A stretch of DNA of 64,000 nt from Azorinus chamasolen (GCA_963576725.1 OY755239.1:56391453-56455452); one strand, 5' to 3'; shown: positions 1 through 11,248, counted from the stretch's first letter. Notes: generated by a model not told the origin, from the letters alone. A program made the numbers and translations.

Positions 1-163
1 TCGGGTATAGCGTCAGGTTTCCAACGTTTGTTAGAACTTACAATAGTGTTATGAATATGTGTTTTAATGTGCTAGTCTCTACATTTTTCATTTTAACTTT
101 TTTTCCATGGACATTTAGTAGGTATTGACATTTTGAATAAATGTAGAACAGGGAAAGGGTTAA
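1..163. repeat. TTAA-7 right-end remnant after an R380 fragment
   Basis: Ends AACAGGGAAAGGGTTAA at 160-163, the TTAA-7 right terminus; no hairpin core remains. Bases 36-86 are the reverse complement of 2142-2195, sequence adjoining the R380 copy there. Confidence 0.5.
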
Positions 164-184
164 GAATACTCAGCATACTAAAGA

Positions 185-643
185 TTAACCCTTGAACCCT
201 TTGAACACCGTGTTGTCAAATGGACTATTCCTACATTCAAACAGGCCAGGGTTACCGTGTAAATACAGGGGTGTTTTCAAATGGACAATTCCAAATTTCA
301 AACAGGCCAGGGTTACCGTGTATATGCAGGGATGTTTTTAAGAAAAATGTAACATGACAAACAGTGCAGACACTGAGAGAGCTCCTCCAGGGACCCTCTT
401 TTCTGGTCTACACTTTTTGCAAAAGACGTTAGTGACTCGTTTCCCGCACTTAAAGGGTAAAGGCAGAGCTGCAGATAATGGCGCACACCCACATGCTAAA
501 ATCGTCATTTCTCCACCAAACCCTATACTGTGACTACTCTTTAGAATATTCTTTTTGAGTCGATTCTATAGTTTGGTGGTGAAATAAAGGAGTTTTTCTT
601 GAAAATTTACGCATCTTATCTGGAGCTCTGGGTAAAGGGTTAA
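185..643. mobile_element. TTAA-6 element interrupted by a HAT-1 insertion
   Basis: Starts TTAACCCTTGAACC, ends AAAGGGTTAA at 640-643. Contains a 61-bp tandem duplication (217-338) and a decayed hairpin core near 364-415. HAT-1 at 464-630 sits in its right terminus. Confidence 0.7.
464..630. mobile_element. HAT-1 MITE with exact 8-bp target duplication
   Basis: Termini CAGAGCTGCAGATAA and TTATCTGGAGCTCTG, flanked on both sides by GGTAAAGG (456-463 and 631-638). The 8-bp duplication and the CAGAG start are hAT hallmarks. The internal hairpin arms (CACCAAACCCTATACTGTG) are partly deleted. Confidence 0.8.
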
Positions 644-982
644 ACTGATTCCATCATTATAATAATTCTTATTAAATAGTTCGATATCATTGGCCAATTA
701 TTACCTATATAACCGGTTTAGATCTAGTTAAGACGCGGATTGATGTTTTGATTATTATTTTTGTAATAAAAAGAGAAGAAAATTTAAACAATGAAAATTG
801 CAGCAAACGATATATTATGCAGATGACAATACGTAGTAAATGTAGCGAATGGGATAATAATAGTTATTGCGCTTGCTCGCACTAGTTTGGATCCAGATAA
901 GCCGCCGAGTTACACGTCGCTTCAAAAGCATCCAAGATAAAGTTCAAACGAACCGGAAATATGTTGTATCTGATAAAAAAAA

Positions 983-1234
983 TGATCTCTTTCCCTGTTC
1001 TATATTTATTCAATTTTTCAATACCTACTGAATATTCACGGACAAAATAGTTATAATGAAACATCGAAGGTGGGACATTTTAGCTATTTTTGAAAGTAAA
1101 GAAACAGATCTTTCAACTTCTCTTAGCAAACAGAGCAGACCCTGATCAGACGGCTCCTATAGGAGCCGTCTGATCTGAGTCTACTCTGTTTGCAAATATG
1201 CGCGAAAACACGTTTATATGAAGGAAAGGATTAA
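983..1234. mobile_element. TTAA-7 MITE
   Basis: CTCTTTCCCTGTTCTA left end, GGAAAGGATTAA right end. A hairpin of about 68 bp at 1126-1193 has the apex GCTCCTATAGGAGC and stem motif AGACCCTGATCAGACGG. Confidence 0.75.
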
Positions 1235-1393
1235 GCAGGCATCAATGATATCAGTACGATAAGGGCTAATGCACTTCGGTTATGTCTAATGTGAGTGCGA
1301 TATACAATCGAACATTAATCCTGAAATAAAATGCCTCAAATAGTTTATATCTGGCATCGTTATCTATGCTGTGGAATGCCACACTTGTAGTTG

Positions 1394-1596
1394 CAGTAAA
1401 GTCTCGCTAATGCCATAACAAAATGTATAAACATAGGAGTCTTAACAACAGGTGGTTACTTAATGCAGGACAAAAGTTATACAGAAAGCTCCTCTTGGAG
1501 CTTTCTGTATCATTTTTGGCCTGTATTAAGCTGCCACATGTTTAAAAATTTAGACTTAAACTTATTTTGAGTGGCCGTATTAGCGAGACTGCACTG
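1394..1596. mobile_element. TA-1 MITE
   Basis: CAGTAAAGTCTCGCTAATG and its inverse at the right end; central hairpin 1450-1535 with arms TTAATGCAGGACAAAAG. Flanking TA lost on both sides. Confidence 0.7.
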
Positions 1597-1801
1597 TGTA
1601 TTCTAGACAGATTGTATATGATATAGTCTGGAATGTCAAAGTAACGCCACGAATTTGCATGCAGACATGCGAAATGGCTACATATTAGTAATACATTATG
1701 ATTACAAGAAATATTTATCCTTAATATTAGCATTGAGAGCTTCAATATTATCTGTTAACGTAACGAAAGTGAATATTAGTACATGTATGGTAACCTTAAA
1801 T

Positions 1802-2105
1802 GCATATTTTCAATAACATCATAAAACTTGGTATTCGTTATGATCAATCATTAATATGAAGATTGTCAATTTGAACTTATATCGAAAAGTGCACCAGTGA
1901 TACAAAATAATAAAGCAACAACATATTGGCATTTGTCGAACAGTTACCAAGCTAAAACGCAATCTGAATATATACTTATATCTTGACGAATAACATTGAG
2001 TCTTCGATATCAACAAATGAAGGCTTTGTCTTTTTCAGCGTTTATTCGATTGCTTGTCCTGTGCTATACTACTTTTCAGCATATACATAAATGAATGATG
2101 TGATT
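1802..2105 (-). repeat. Dispersed repeat R380, copy 1
   Basis: Reverse-complement match to 5763-6067 and 14479-14840; shares blocks such as TTTATTCGATTG and CTTTTCAGCATATAC. No terminal inverted repeat or coding frame seen; family unknown. Confidence 0.6.
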
Positions 2106-2187
2106 TTCAGGCAAGTATAAAATTCCGTTGCAAATAGAGACTAGCACATTAAAACACATATTCATAACTATCATAAGTTCTAATATA

Positions 2188-2392
2188 CAGTGAAACCCCG
2201 CTAATGCGACCACTTAATAAACAGCCACTGATGTCGTCTAAAGCAGGTGGTTGCTCAATGCAGGACGAAAGTTATGCAGAAAGCTCCCATAGGAGCTTTC
2301 TGCATAAGTTTCGTCCTGCATTAAGCTACCACCTGCTTCTGCCACCCAGAATTATGCCCCTTTTTGGTGGTCGCATTAGCGGGGCTCTAACA
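2188..2392. mobile_element. TA-1 MITE, young-looking
   Basis: CAGTGAAACCCCGCTAATGC start, preceded by TA; right end mutated. 205 bp, almost a full-length hairpin. Very similar to the copies at 38230-38434 and 63089-63293. Confidence 0.8.
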
Positions 2393-2397
2393 TATAT

Positions 2398-2529
2398 TGG
2401 CGAGCCTGGATCAGGATAAGACTCCGAGAAACTCGACGTCTGACCAGGACCAATCCATTTGATACTCGGACACTACTTCCTAAACTGTTTGTTCGAGTCG
2501 GTGCTGTCAAACCTGCACACGATCCCAAT
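2398..2529. mobile_element. TTAA-3c remnant
   Basis: Imperfect hairpin around GACTCCGAGAAACTCGACG, followed by the 3c tail (TTTGATACTCGG ... TTCGAGTCGG ... GTCAAACCTGC). No clear termini. Confidence 0.5.
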
Positions 2530-2778
2530 TTAACTCTTCTGGCGCCAAATTTCTAATTGTCGTCTGCAAACCAATTTTCTTAAATCATTCGGTAAAATAA
2601 GGAAATGAGATAAATAAATGTAAATTTCAAAAGAATAAAGCACAGATAAATAGAAATAGTTTTTGAGACAAAAAGTGAAGCCCGTGATCAGACGCCGCCT
2701 TGAAAAGGCGGCGTCTGATCTGGGACTGCACTGTTTGTCGTGGTGCATTTAGGCGACATTGGCAGACTTTATTGTTAA
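2530..2778. mobile_element. TTAA-4 MITE, older type
   Basis: TTAACTCTTCTGGCGCCAAA start, GTTAA near 2778. Hairpin GATCAGACGCCGCCTT at 2688-2730. Retains the oriented stem mismatch (CCCGTGATCAG distal, CCCAGATCAG proximal). Closely similar to 32647-32892. Confidence 0.75.
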
Positions 2779-3123
2779 GAGTTACTACATACAAAGTCAA
2801 TATGTTCACTGTACATGCTGCATGGGTCTTGCAAACATCCAGGTAGTTCTTGATAAGCTTTCTATATGTTGTGATTAAAAGCATGTAACCATTAAAATAA
2901 TGCATGATTATATTTTAATTTGTATAGCTTAAGTATAATAAACACACATCCGAGCATGGATAAATTTCGTTACATCCCGTAATGTGTACGTCCCCGTGAG
3001 GGGTTTCACATTAAACGGAAGATAGATAGATAGAATGTGTCCGATGCACAGTTTTAGCTGTCCGAAAATTGCCGAAGTGTACATGTACTTGTCATAGTGT
3101 ACAGTGAAGTGTATGCCGAAATA

Positions 3124-3332
3124 CAGTAAAATCTCGATTGTTCGAACACTGAAATACGTATCATTATCGATCTTTAACATAAGTGGCAGCTTAATGCAGG
3201 GTGAAAGTCTTACAGATACATGTAGCTCCTATATGAGCTTTCTGCATGACTTTCACCATGTATTAAGCAGCCACCTACCTAAAAGGGTCTAAATTCTTCT
3301 ATACAAACAATCGAATAATCGAGTTTTTACTG
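3124..3332. mobile_element. TA-6 MITE
   Basis: CAGTAAAATCTCGATTGTTC and inverse, flanked by TA at 3122-3123 and 3333-3334. Core hairpin TTAATGCAGGGTGAAAG as in TA-4. Confidence 0.8.
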
Positions 3333-3480
3333 TATGTCGATCTTCGGGTTTCATGTTATACATTAGGTACATTTAGACGCATTGTCTGAAGCCATCTGCC
3401 TTGCATACTTGGTGTCATTCAATCAGAAACTTTCTAATTTACACTAACATCTATCAATGTCTCTTATATCTAAAACGGTT

Positions 3481-3697
3481 TTAACCCTTACACAATATAA
3501 AGCCATTGCAAACAGAGTATACCCAGATCCATCTACTATAGGAGCCATCTGACCAGAGTTTAATCTGCTTATGGAATAATATATTTATGATTCTACATTT
3601 TCTACCATAACATTTACATGGTTCTATAGCAATTCAGTTAATTTGTATTCATGATGTCATTATTTCTTACATGAATATTTCATGAAGTAAGGTGATA
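3481..3697. mobile_element. TTAA-1 MITE, decayed right end
   Basis: TTAACCCTTACAC start; core GCAAACAGAGTATACCCAG near 3506; tail ends ATGAATATTTCATGAAGTAAG. Confidence 0.65.
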
Positions 3698-3812
3698 CTA
3701 TCCCATTAAACACCACATGTTTGGCAACGAATTAATCTTTTTTTCTCAATTTTTCCATGTAAGAAAATCGCGGCATTAATTTGTAGACCAGTTGGAACAG
3801 TAAATTGGTTTA

Positions 3813-4059
3813 TACCTTTACTCCATAAACATACGCCTTTCTACACTATTGCAAACAGAGAAGATCCAGATCAGACGGCCCCTGTAGGGACCACCTTAAC
3901 GAGGTCTGCTCTGTTTGCTTATACTATAACATAGATATGTTTACATGTATACAGTTTCTATCATGGTAAAACAACCTTGTTAATAGTGTTATTATTAAAA
4001 AGCAGTCAATAAATATTCACGATGTCATTATTTCTTACATGAATATTCATGGAGTCAAC
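3813..4059. mobile_element. TTAA-1 MITE, decayed ends
   Basis: CTTTACTCCATAAACATACGCC then core GCAAACAGAGAAGATCC (3850-3918); tail ends CATGAATATTCATGGAGT. Confidence 0.65.
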
Positions 4060-4313
4060 GAATGTTATCGGATGTTTTCGTCTTTTGGTATCTTTGGTCT
4101 GACTATTTAGTGCAAACATCATAAATGTGGCAGATATATACTTGTTTGCATATAAATTGTAATTTTACATATTGCACGTGCCGGGTGAGTAAAAACTCGT
4201 TTACATATAGATGCAACCATCAGTGGAAAACAAAATGCAATTTTAGAATATGTATGAGTGATAGAATTTGAATTTCAAATATCTGATTTAATCATAAGTG
4301 TATATTATATGTA

Positions 4314-4541
4314 TTAACCCTTTCCCTCATATTGACGACTTTTGGCGACTCTGTAAAAGTCACTTTGTGAAACCATGTGATAAATAGAGCATTTGCTTCT
4401 ATAGGAGCAAATGCTCTATTTATCACAATGGTTTCAAACTACAAAATTCTAAAATTTTCCTTTTCTCTAATTAATGCTCCTTTTCGGTAGATTAATTCAC
4501 AGAGGTTGTATCTAAAAATAGCCTATGAGGTAATGGGTTAA
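4314..4541. mobile_element. TTAA-2 MITE
   Basis: TTAACCCTTTCCCTCATATTG to GAGGTAATGGGTTAA, 228 bp. Hairpin AAACCATGTGATAAATAGAG with apex TTCTATAGGAGC. Confidence 0.8.
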
Positions 4542-4557
4542 TTATATTTTAAATATA

Positions 4558-4870
4558 CAGTTGAACTTCGATATCTCGAATTTCAAGGGACCATACAGAT
4601 TACTTCGCGATAACAGAAATTCGAGTTGTCCGATATCTTATCTTGACAATTTCTCAAGTTCACAGCTTAATGCCGGTCTAAAACTGATCCTATAGGAGCT
4701 TTCAGCATTACTTTGGACCTGCATTAAGCTGCCACATGTGTTACTGGATATGCGTAGTGATATGCATTTTAGAACTATTCTGTACTGTAAATATTTGGAA
4801 AGACCGAACATTTACTTCGAGTTATCTCGAAGTTCGAGTTATACAAGTTCGAGATATCGAAGTTCAACTG
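4558..4870. mobile_element. TA-3 MITE
   Basis: CAGTTGAACTTCGATATCTC with perfect inverse at the right end; TA on both sides. Sub-terminal inverted repeats TTCGAGTTAT; central hairpin ends TTCAGCATTACTTTGG. 313 bp. Confidence 0.82.
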
Positions 4871-4976
4871 TACATTAAAACCTTTCTATAGTGCCTACCA
4901 AAAGGAAGTCTACTGCTGCACATTAAAGGCGCGTGGTAGCTTGCTGTTGAACGAAAGTTATGCAGAACTGTCTGCA

Positions 4977-5173
4977 TTAACTCTGTCGTCTGCAGACTTT
5001 GTCATTTGCTACAATTTTCATTTTTTATATTCTTCTTCATTTTTGATTCAAAACCATTCATAGTAACAAACAGTTTGGATCCTGATGAGACGCCGAGTTA
5101 CTCGGCGTCTCATCTGGATCCAAACTGTTTGCATAGGTATTCACAGATGCGATATTGGCAGCGGAAGAGTTAA
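4977..5173. mobile_element. TTAA-3b MITE
   Basis: TTAACTCTGTCGTCTGC start, GGCAGCGGAAGAGTTAA end. Hairpin 5068-5130 nearly perfect: AAACAGTTTGGATCC, apex GCCGAGTTACTCGGC. A decayed TA-1b fragment precedes it (4880-4976). Confidence 0.78.
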
Positions 5174-5465
5174 GCAACCATTTTCTTTGAAAGGCATCCA
5201 TATTTAATCATAAAGTGATCGCTTTAGAGGGGTTTGACTGTATATAGCAAGTTGTACAACTAAATTTGCATTTTCTGATTCCTGTACTAAAGTATGACCA
5301 TACTCGTTTGAAATATGTTTATATGTTAAATATGCAACTTTATAAACCATTCCGTCGCTGGAAATTGAGAACCCATTATCGGTTTCTGTATTTATTGGTT
5401 TCTAGCATTACTATTGTTTTCATTATTCAAGCATTTATACTGAAAACTGTTTTGTCTTTATCTGC

Positions 5466-5695
5466 TTAACCCATTCCCTCATATTGACGACTTTTGACGA
5501 CTCTGTAAAAGTCAAATTGTGAAACCATTTTGATAAATAGAGCATTTGCTCCTATAGGAACAAATGCTGTATTTATAACAATGGTTTTAAACTACAAAAT
5601 TCTAAAATTTTCCTTTTCTCTAGTTAATGCTCCTTTTCTGTAGATTTATTCAAAGAAGTTTTTATCTAAAAATAGCCTATGAGGTAATGGGTTAA
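5466..5695. mobile_element. TTAA-2 MITE
   Basis: TTAACCCATTCCCTCATATTG to GAGGTAATGGGTTAA, 230 bp; hairpin 5521-5588, apex GCTCCTATAGGAAC. Confidence 0.8.
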
Positions 5696-5762
5696 GCAAT
5701 ATTCGTTTAAAGTGATAGTCGCTACTTTCAACGTGTTTTAAAAATGCCTAATAATTGCATAC

Positions 5763-6067
5763 ATCATTTGTATATATCATGAAAAGAAGTATATTGCAAG
5801 AAAACCAATTGAATAAACACCGAATAAGACACAACTTTCATGTGTTTGATATATTATTCGGCAATTTATGAGTATTTAGTTTTAGTTTCGTTAACTCTAA
5901 GACCAAGGTCAACAATATTTTGTTATAGAACAAAAATATAAGTATCGTTGAAAACGGTTTATTTTGTATCACAGGGGCATTTTTCGACATAAGTTCAAAT
6001 TGGCAATCATAATAATGATTGGACATATTATGATATTATTGAAGATATGCGTTCATTGTAGGGACCC
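5763..6067 (+). repeat. Dispersed repeat R380, copy 2
   Basis: Starts ATCATTTGTATATATC, ends TTCATTGTAGGGACC. Clear alignment over its length with 14479-14840. Unclassified. Confidence 0.6.
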
Positions 6068-6684
6068 CATACTTAAGAAATTATGAATGTATTAATATTA
6101 ATTAGGCGATATTTTCTAATGCTATTAAGAACAATGCATGTTTTGTACCGTGGCAGACACAGTAGAATTAGATATATCATTAGATAAGCAATCACAACAG
6201 TCCTTGATCAGACGGTTCTGTTTGCAAAAACGTCAAAAAGGTCTATATCAATGAACTTGTTATGTTCTGCGTGATATGATTTGATAAATGTAGACCAGAT
6301 TTCTAAATGCAACTGGTAACAATTTTAACATAGCCCGATGGTTGTCAAACTTATAAAAACAAAATTGCATAACAAGTTTCGACCAAGTTCGACTGAAAAC
6401 AATTTTCTTTCCAGAAACAGTGATATGTTATCCCATTCATCAATTTCAAAACTTCAAGCGTGTAACACGTTTGTCAATAACTTAAACGGTTTTCCCACAA
6501 AACAGAAACTATTTGTACTGATTTATTGCCTTTTGCCTAGAGTCCGTTATAAAGATTATCGCCTAGTTGGAAAAACATATAACTGTTGCAATCTATTGCG
6601 TTAAGATTTCCCAGACAACATTATATCGTTCAATATTCCGACGTTTTACATTCAGAAATTGCACAGAAATTCCAATTAAATATA

Positions 6685-6884
6685 CAGAAAAAAGTCTCCA
6701 AAGCGACCAATAAGAGGTCCTATTTAAAACCAGATGGTAGAGTAATGCAGGGCGATGATTATGCAGAAAGATTCCATGGGAAATTTCTATATTACATGCA
6801 CTTTCATACTACACTAAGCAATCATCTCTTTTTAAAGGCATCCATTTTGATTCAATAAGTGGTGGCTTTAGAGAGAGTCTGTTG
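6685..6884. mobile_element. TA-1 MITE, diverged
   Basis: TA-flanked; hairpin arms ATGCAGGGCGATGATTATGC decayed. Right end GAGAGAGTCTGTTG. 6068-6684 otherwise holds only a TTAA-7 core scrap (6195-6230). Confidence 0.6.
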
Positions 6885-6955
6885 TATACTGTCAATAAAA
6901 CATTACACATCTATTACTGACTGAAGCTCTATCAATCGAATCTTCTCTCCGGATA

Positions 6956-7162
6956 TTAACCCTCTCAACCCTGAACCTTCATAGTGGAATAGCCCATTAG
7001 TGTTTAGTTATATGGTCCACACGAAATGAAAGGATCAAACTTACTAGACGATTTGGAATGACAAACAGCAGTGCATACCCTGATCAGAGGGCTCCTCCAT
7101 GATCTGGGTATTCACTGATTTCAAATGACAGCACATGCGTTTCCCGGGCTGAAAAGGTTTAA
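6956..7162. mobile_element. TTAA-6 MITE
   Basis: TTAACCCTCTCAACCCTG start, GGGCTGAAAAGGTTTAA end. Core hairpin GATCAGAGGGCTCC partly lost on the right arm. Confidence 0.7.
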
Positions 7163-7590
7163 GCACTATAATCTAGTTTAGGGGAAATTTAAATGCTTCA
7201 ATTAGAATCTGAGCATTTTCGAAGATTTATATCAAAATCCATCTTCTGCAGAATATTTGATCATTTTTTATGTGTAATATTGTGCCATCTCATTTTCATG
7301 TTTGCCGTCATTAAGAGAAATTTTGCAATTTGATCGTTTGATGAATTATTTCTGGACGTTAGGAATTTGTCAGTTTGTGTTACATGTATTAACTGATATC
7401 CACATTATTCACGTCCTAGACCGTGTTCTTCAATTTGTCAGCCTTCAATATGTTCCCATTGCAATGTGAAGCTTCCTAGTTTGGAATCAGTGTTTTTTCT
7501 TTCTATATTTATTGTACCCCACTCTTCCTAAACAGTCTCCCCTTTCTATCAGGTTGTGCAGCTGAATAAGACAGATTAGGATCATTTTGC
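7163..7590 (+). repeat. Inverted duplication, arm A
   Basis: Reverse complement of 19815-20236 at high identity (e.g. CATCTTCTGCAGAATATTTG shared), directly abutting a TTAA-6 element in both places. Function unknown. Confidence 0.7.
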
Positions 7591-7941
7591 TGGTTAGACT
7601 GACGTAGTAACAATTTGTGAAGACAGTCATAGAACGTTCTCTTTGAAGAGCCGTAGAATCTACGTCTGCACTATTTGCCCAAGTTTGTATGTCTGAATAA
7701 TTAGTTCACTTATTATAGTTTATACGTATTATTACTTGTTCGAGTTCATAGTACGTAACATTACAGCTTTAAATGTAACATTAGAAAATGTAAGCTAATT
7801 AGACAAGTTCAAGCATGCTACATTGCATCTCTACATTTTTTGTCAGACGTAACGAAAGCAGTTAATATATTAAGATATGCTTACAACTTCACTCCTAATA
7901 ATGTACTTGAATTTGATGTACAATTCAATCTGGTAGTAGTC

Positions 7942-8133
7942 CAGAGGTCCATATAAGATGCGTAAATTAAAATATGTTCAAGAATAACTCCTATAGTTCT
8001 CTACTAAACCCTATGGCGTGACCACCCTTAAGATTCGTCTCAAAGAGGCGAATCTAAAGAGTGGTCACATCATAGAGTGTGGTGGAGACATGGCGATTTT
8101 AGTATTGGAGTACGCACCATTATCTGTTGCTCC
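7942..8133. mobile_element. HAT-1 MITE
   Basis: CAGAGGTCCATATAAGATG start, TATCTGTTGCTC end. Hairpin 8009-8079 around GATTCGTCTC; no clear target duplication. Decayed TTAA-type core scraps lie at 7600-7690 and 8185-8230. Confidence 0.7.
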
Positions 8134-8336
8134 TCGGCACTATTTTAATAACGTTAAATAAAACTGATATAGTAACTATTAGTGTAGATTCTGATCAGAC
8201 GGCTCATACAGGAGCCGTTTAATATTGTGCTGCCTTATCTCCCTATGTTTGATTGTCGGAATAATTAGGATAATATTATTATGAGGTACATGAATTAGTT
8301 TCCCGAATAGTTTGTTGAATATTCGAGTATGTCTAA

Positions 8337-8548
8337 GTAACCTTTAGCCTGCTGAGCAAATTATTTGCAGACTTTTTCACCCACTACATTTTCAAACTTC
8401 GATCTGCAATCAGTTTGTCTACAGAAATGCATTTAAGGTGTCAAACAGATTGGATCCTGATGAGACGCCGAGTTACTCGTCGTCTCATCTGGATTTAATA
8501 TGTTTGAAAATGTTATCATAGAACCGTCCACAGCAGGTTAAATGTTAA
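8337..8548. mobile_element. TTAA-3a MITE
   Basis: GTAACCTTTAGCCTGCTGAGC start, CACAGCAGGTTAAATGTTAA end; hairpin at about 8449-8505 with GACGCCGAGTTACTCG. Confidence 0.75.
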
Positions 8549-8847
8549 ATCTTTCACATCTTGGAACCCCGCCCTCTCCTAAATGCTTAGTTAGTATGCT
8601 TACATACATCAATCATGTTTTCTATACTTCTGGAGAGCCAGTCTTAGAGGCAGACATCGGAGTTTGATAACGGTAGTATCATTTAATGAAATAAATCCAC
8701 AACACACCTAAAGGAGCATGCTAAATTTGACAATAACCACAGAAAAGTTGTATCATATGATTTAAGGTTTGATAATAATATACAGCATAGCTGCGTTTGG
8801 CTCAGCCATTATTTGAAGCGCGAGAAAATCTGACAGCACACTGGCAA

Positions 8848-8911
8848 CTGACCATGTAGACAATAAGCTAATTTCCCACAGCTGACCATGTAGACCATAA
8901 GCTAGTTTCCC
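8848..8911. repeat. Two-copy 34-bp tandem repeat
   Basis: CTGACCATGTAGAC at 8848 and 8882, two mismatches over 30 bp. The preceding 8549-8847 shows nothing recognisable. Confidence 0.7.
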
Positions 8912-8959
8912 GAGACATTTGCCGCAGATATTTGTCCGAGATAAAAAATCTGTCAAATG

Positions 8960-9108
8960 CAGTAAAACACTCTTAAAGTGACATTTAATTTAGTTTAGTC
9001 TTGGAGACAGGCGGCAGTGTAATGCAGGGTGAAGGTCATAAAGAAAGCTCCTGTCTAAAATTATCTGAATTCTCCTCTTCTAGAATTCCAGTTTAGAGGG
9101 CTTTACTG
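8960..9108. mobile_element. TA-4 MITE, internally deleted
   Basis: CAGTAAAACACTCTTAAAG start, TTTAGAGGGCTTTACTG end then TA; the right arm of the hairpin is missing. Confidence 0.65.
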
Positions 9109-9344
9109 TAAGTAGATAATTATAAAGTCTTACATTTTATAATCTACTTAGAAATGTTTTAACATGCTTATGTTGCTGGTGATAATGATTTATTGGGTAC
9201 ATTTTGCAGCATCAAACATCGGTGTCTCTCTTTAGCGATATTAAACCTTACTTTTTGCTATGAAGTATGTCTGCTTCAGTTCTGACATATAACAGTTTTC
9301 ACGCGTTTCCGATTCGTTCAAGCTTTAGAGGAAAATACTGCCTG

Positions 9345-9410
9345 TAAGTCTAACAGTTTGGATCTTGATGAGACGCCGAGTTACTCAGCATCTCATCTAG
9401 ATCGCATTTA
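9345..9410. mobile_element. TTAA-3 hairpin core without termini
   Basis: AACAGTTTGGATCTTGATGAG with GACGCCGAGTTACTCAGC and a decayed right arm. Confidence 0.55.
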
Positions 9411-9558
9411 ACAGGCAATCGGTTGACAAATGTTGATCGCCATAGGATAGAATCTCTATTTACTGACCCACCGATGTTTGAATATATCTAAATCGAATTC
9501 ACAGCTGTAGGAACTGACTGAATAGGGTCTGCTCTATTTGCTTCTGAAATACTATATA

Positions 9559-9908
9559 CAGTGAACCCTCATTATACCGGCATTCGTTACAATGGCACCC
9601 TCGTTATACCGGCAATATGCATTGAAACAATTTTACCTTTAAGTATTTGAAACAACCACTGAATAAACAGGTGCAACGCCAATAAGACAGGTGATCGCTT
9701 AATGCAGAACACAAGAAGTGAAAAAAGCTCCCTGTGGGAGCTTTTGCACTTCTTGTGTTCTGCATTAAGCGTTCACCTGTTGGTACTAGTATAAAACTGG
9801 CCACATGGTTTCTTTCATATTTAAACTCGTTATACAATGTAACGGCAACCTCGTTATACCAGCAAAATGTCTGGAAACAAACACTTTCGTTGTAACGAGG
9901 GTTCACTA
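9559..9908. mobile_element. TA-5 MITE, 350 bp
   Basis: TA-flanked, CAGTGAACCCTCATTATACC with inverse GGGTTCACTA. Internal repeats CCTCGTTATACCGGCAA near both ends. Central hairpin 9690-9780 with 25-30 bp arms around AATGCAGAACACAAGAAG, apex AGCTCCCTGTGGGAGCTT. Confidence 0.8.
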
Positions 9909-10137
9909 TATATGATTGTACAGTGTATTCCAAACGTCCCTGTGCTTATAATGTCATTATACAATTATAAGTTAATTGTTATTCATAAAGTCATTATTTC
10001 TTGTATGAATATTCATCAGGAAATAGGTTAATAGTATAACCCCAACGTATCATTCGTGTACTGTTTCTCAGCCAGGTACAATATAACTCTCAAATGAAGC
10101 CACTTAAGGATTAATCATGGTTGACTTTAAAGCAATA

Positions 10138-10432
10138 TTCCCTACAATAATGTTCAGTCATTCTTATGAAAATAATACATTTGAAATTGTATGGAAAAAT
10201 GACCGTATGATACAAAATTAAACAGTTTTCGTCGATACTTACATTTTTTGTTATACCACAAAATATTCTCGGCCTATATAGGGCAGTTACAAAAACGCAT
10301 CCCGAATAAATAATAATATAATAAATAATAATACGTTGGCGACTAACATTGAAGTCTTCGATATCTTCATCTGTGTTTATTCGATCGGTTTTCTTGCGAT
10401 ATATCTCTTTTCAGCATATACACAAATGCTTT
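10138..10432 (-). repeat. Dispersed repeat R380, copy 3
   Basis: Reverse-orientation copy sharing CTTTTCAGCATATACAC and GATACAAAATTAAACAG-type blocks with the other three. A TTAA-1 right-half remnant precedes it (9950-10033). Confidence 0.55.
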
Positions 10433-10489
10433 ATGTAATTTTGAGGCAAGCAGAGACTATTACTTTAAAAGCAGTTTTTGTTTTACATG

Positions 10490-10779
10490 TAACCCTTTCC
10501 CTCATATAAATGCCTTTTCATAAAGCTACATATAAATGTGCGTACCAAAATACTAAAATCGTAATTTCTCCAACAAACCACAATGTGACCACTCTTTAGA
10601 ATCGAATCGTCTTTTCGAGACGATTCTAAAGAGTGGTCACAGTGTACGGTTTAGTGTAGAAATTAAGAAGTTATTATTGAAAATGTGTCTATGTGCTATT
10701 ATAACAATTAATCTAATCAATTATCGTGATATCATTATTACTCTGTACTTACATGAATATAAAACAGGTAAAGGGTTAA
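10490..10779. mobile_element. TTAA-7 ends around a HAT-1 copy
   Basis: AACCCTTTCCCTCATATAAA at left, AACAGGTAAAGGGTTAA at right. Between them (about 10520-10700) lies a HAT-1 hairpin with GAATCGTC arms and GTGACCACTCTTTAG. Confidence 0.6.
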
Positions 10780-10884
10780 TGTTGGACGAAAGTAATGCTT
10801 TTGCAGAATGTTAGTTCAGGTAGCCTCTGCCTTTAGACCGAGAATTTGACCTCGTTTGATGATTGCTTTAGAAAGGTTTTATTG
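10780..10884. mobile_element. TA-1 right-half remnant next to exon 2
   Basis: GTTGGACGAAAGTAATGC through GCTTTAGAAAGGTTTTATTG then TA. Ends 41 bp before the exon 2 acceptor junction. Confidence 0.6.
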
Positions 10885-10925
10885 TATCTAATACATTGTA
10901 TATAAGATGCATTTTTTTCTTTCAG

Positions 10926-11036
10926 GAAAATGCATACAACAAGCTCATCCGACCCTCGGGCAGTACACTAAACGGAACAGCCGACAGCAAGCTCACAGTC
11001 AAACTTGGAATGAGACTGTCACAGTTACTGGACGTG
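10926..11036 (+). CDS. nAChR alpha-type subunit, exon 2 (N-terminal helix and first beta strand)
   Basis: First recognisable exon of a pentameric ligand-gated ion channel subunit at the cell surface. It runs from a TTTTTTTCTTTCAG acceptor to a GTACGT donor, 111 bp, phase 0 at both ends. The 37 residues begin ENAYNKLIRPSG and contain the N-terminal nAChR pattern YNKLIRP, then an NGT glycosylation sequon, then a strand ending in LSQLLDV. A preceding exon with the signal peptide must exist but was not identified within 1-10925, so the gene is incomplete here. A TA-1 right-half remnant ends only 41 bp upstream of this exon. Identity as a Cys-loop receptor exon follows from this motif and from the downstream exons, which continue in frame. 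Confidence 0.93.
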
Positions 11037-11248
11037 GTACGTACTGACATTTTTGTAGGAACTTTCTCTGTGATACTCTTGTGAATACTTTCCCGGTTTA
11101 GTTTTTATATTTATATGTCTACGACAACAGACAATCATAAAATAAGGTAGATATATACCTATAGAAAGCAACAATATTTGTTTTTAGATACCAGTATGTT
11201 ATCCGCTATGAAATATCAGTTATGTACGGCGATTACGTGTACATGTAT

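Noticed and set aside
2204..2419. Open frame of 71 codons, with near-identical frames at 38227-38418 (-) and 63027-63296 (+)
   Set aside because: All three are read-throughs of young TA-1 hairpin elements; their similarity reflects the repeat, not a protein family.
4170..4196. Possible exon 1 donor (CCGGGTGAGT)
   Set aside because: No in-frame signal peptide or N-terminal nAChR sequence precedes it.
7942..8133. 8-bp target duplications around further HAT-1 copies (7942, 25303, 34590, 48428)
   Set aside because: Flanks compared by eye do not give clean 8-bp repeats; only the 464-630 copy is convincing.
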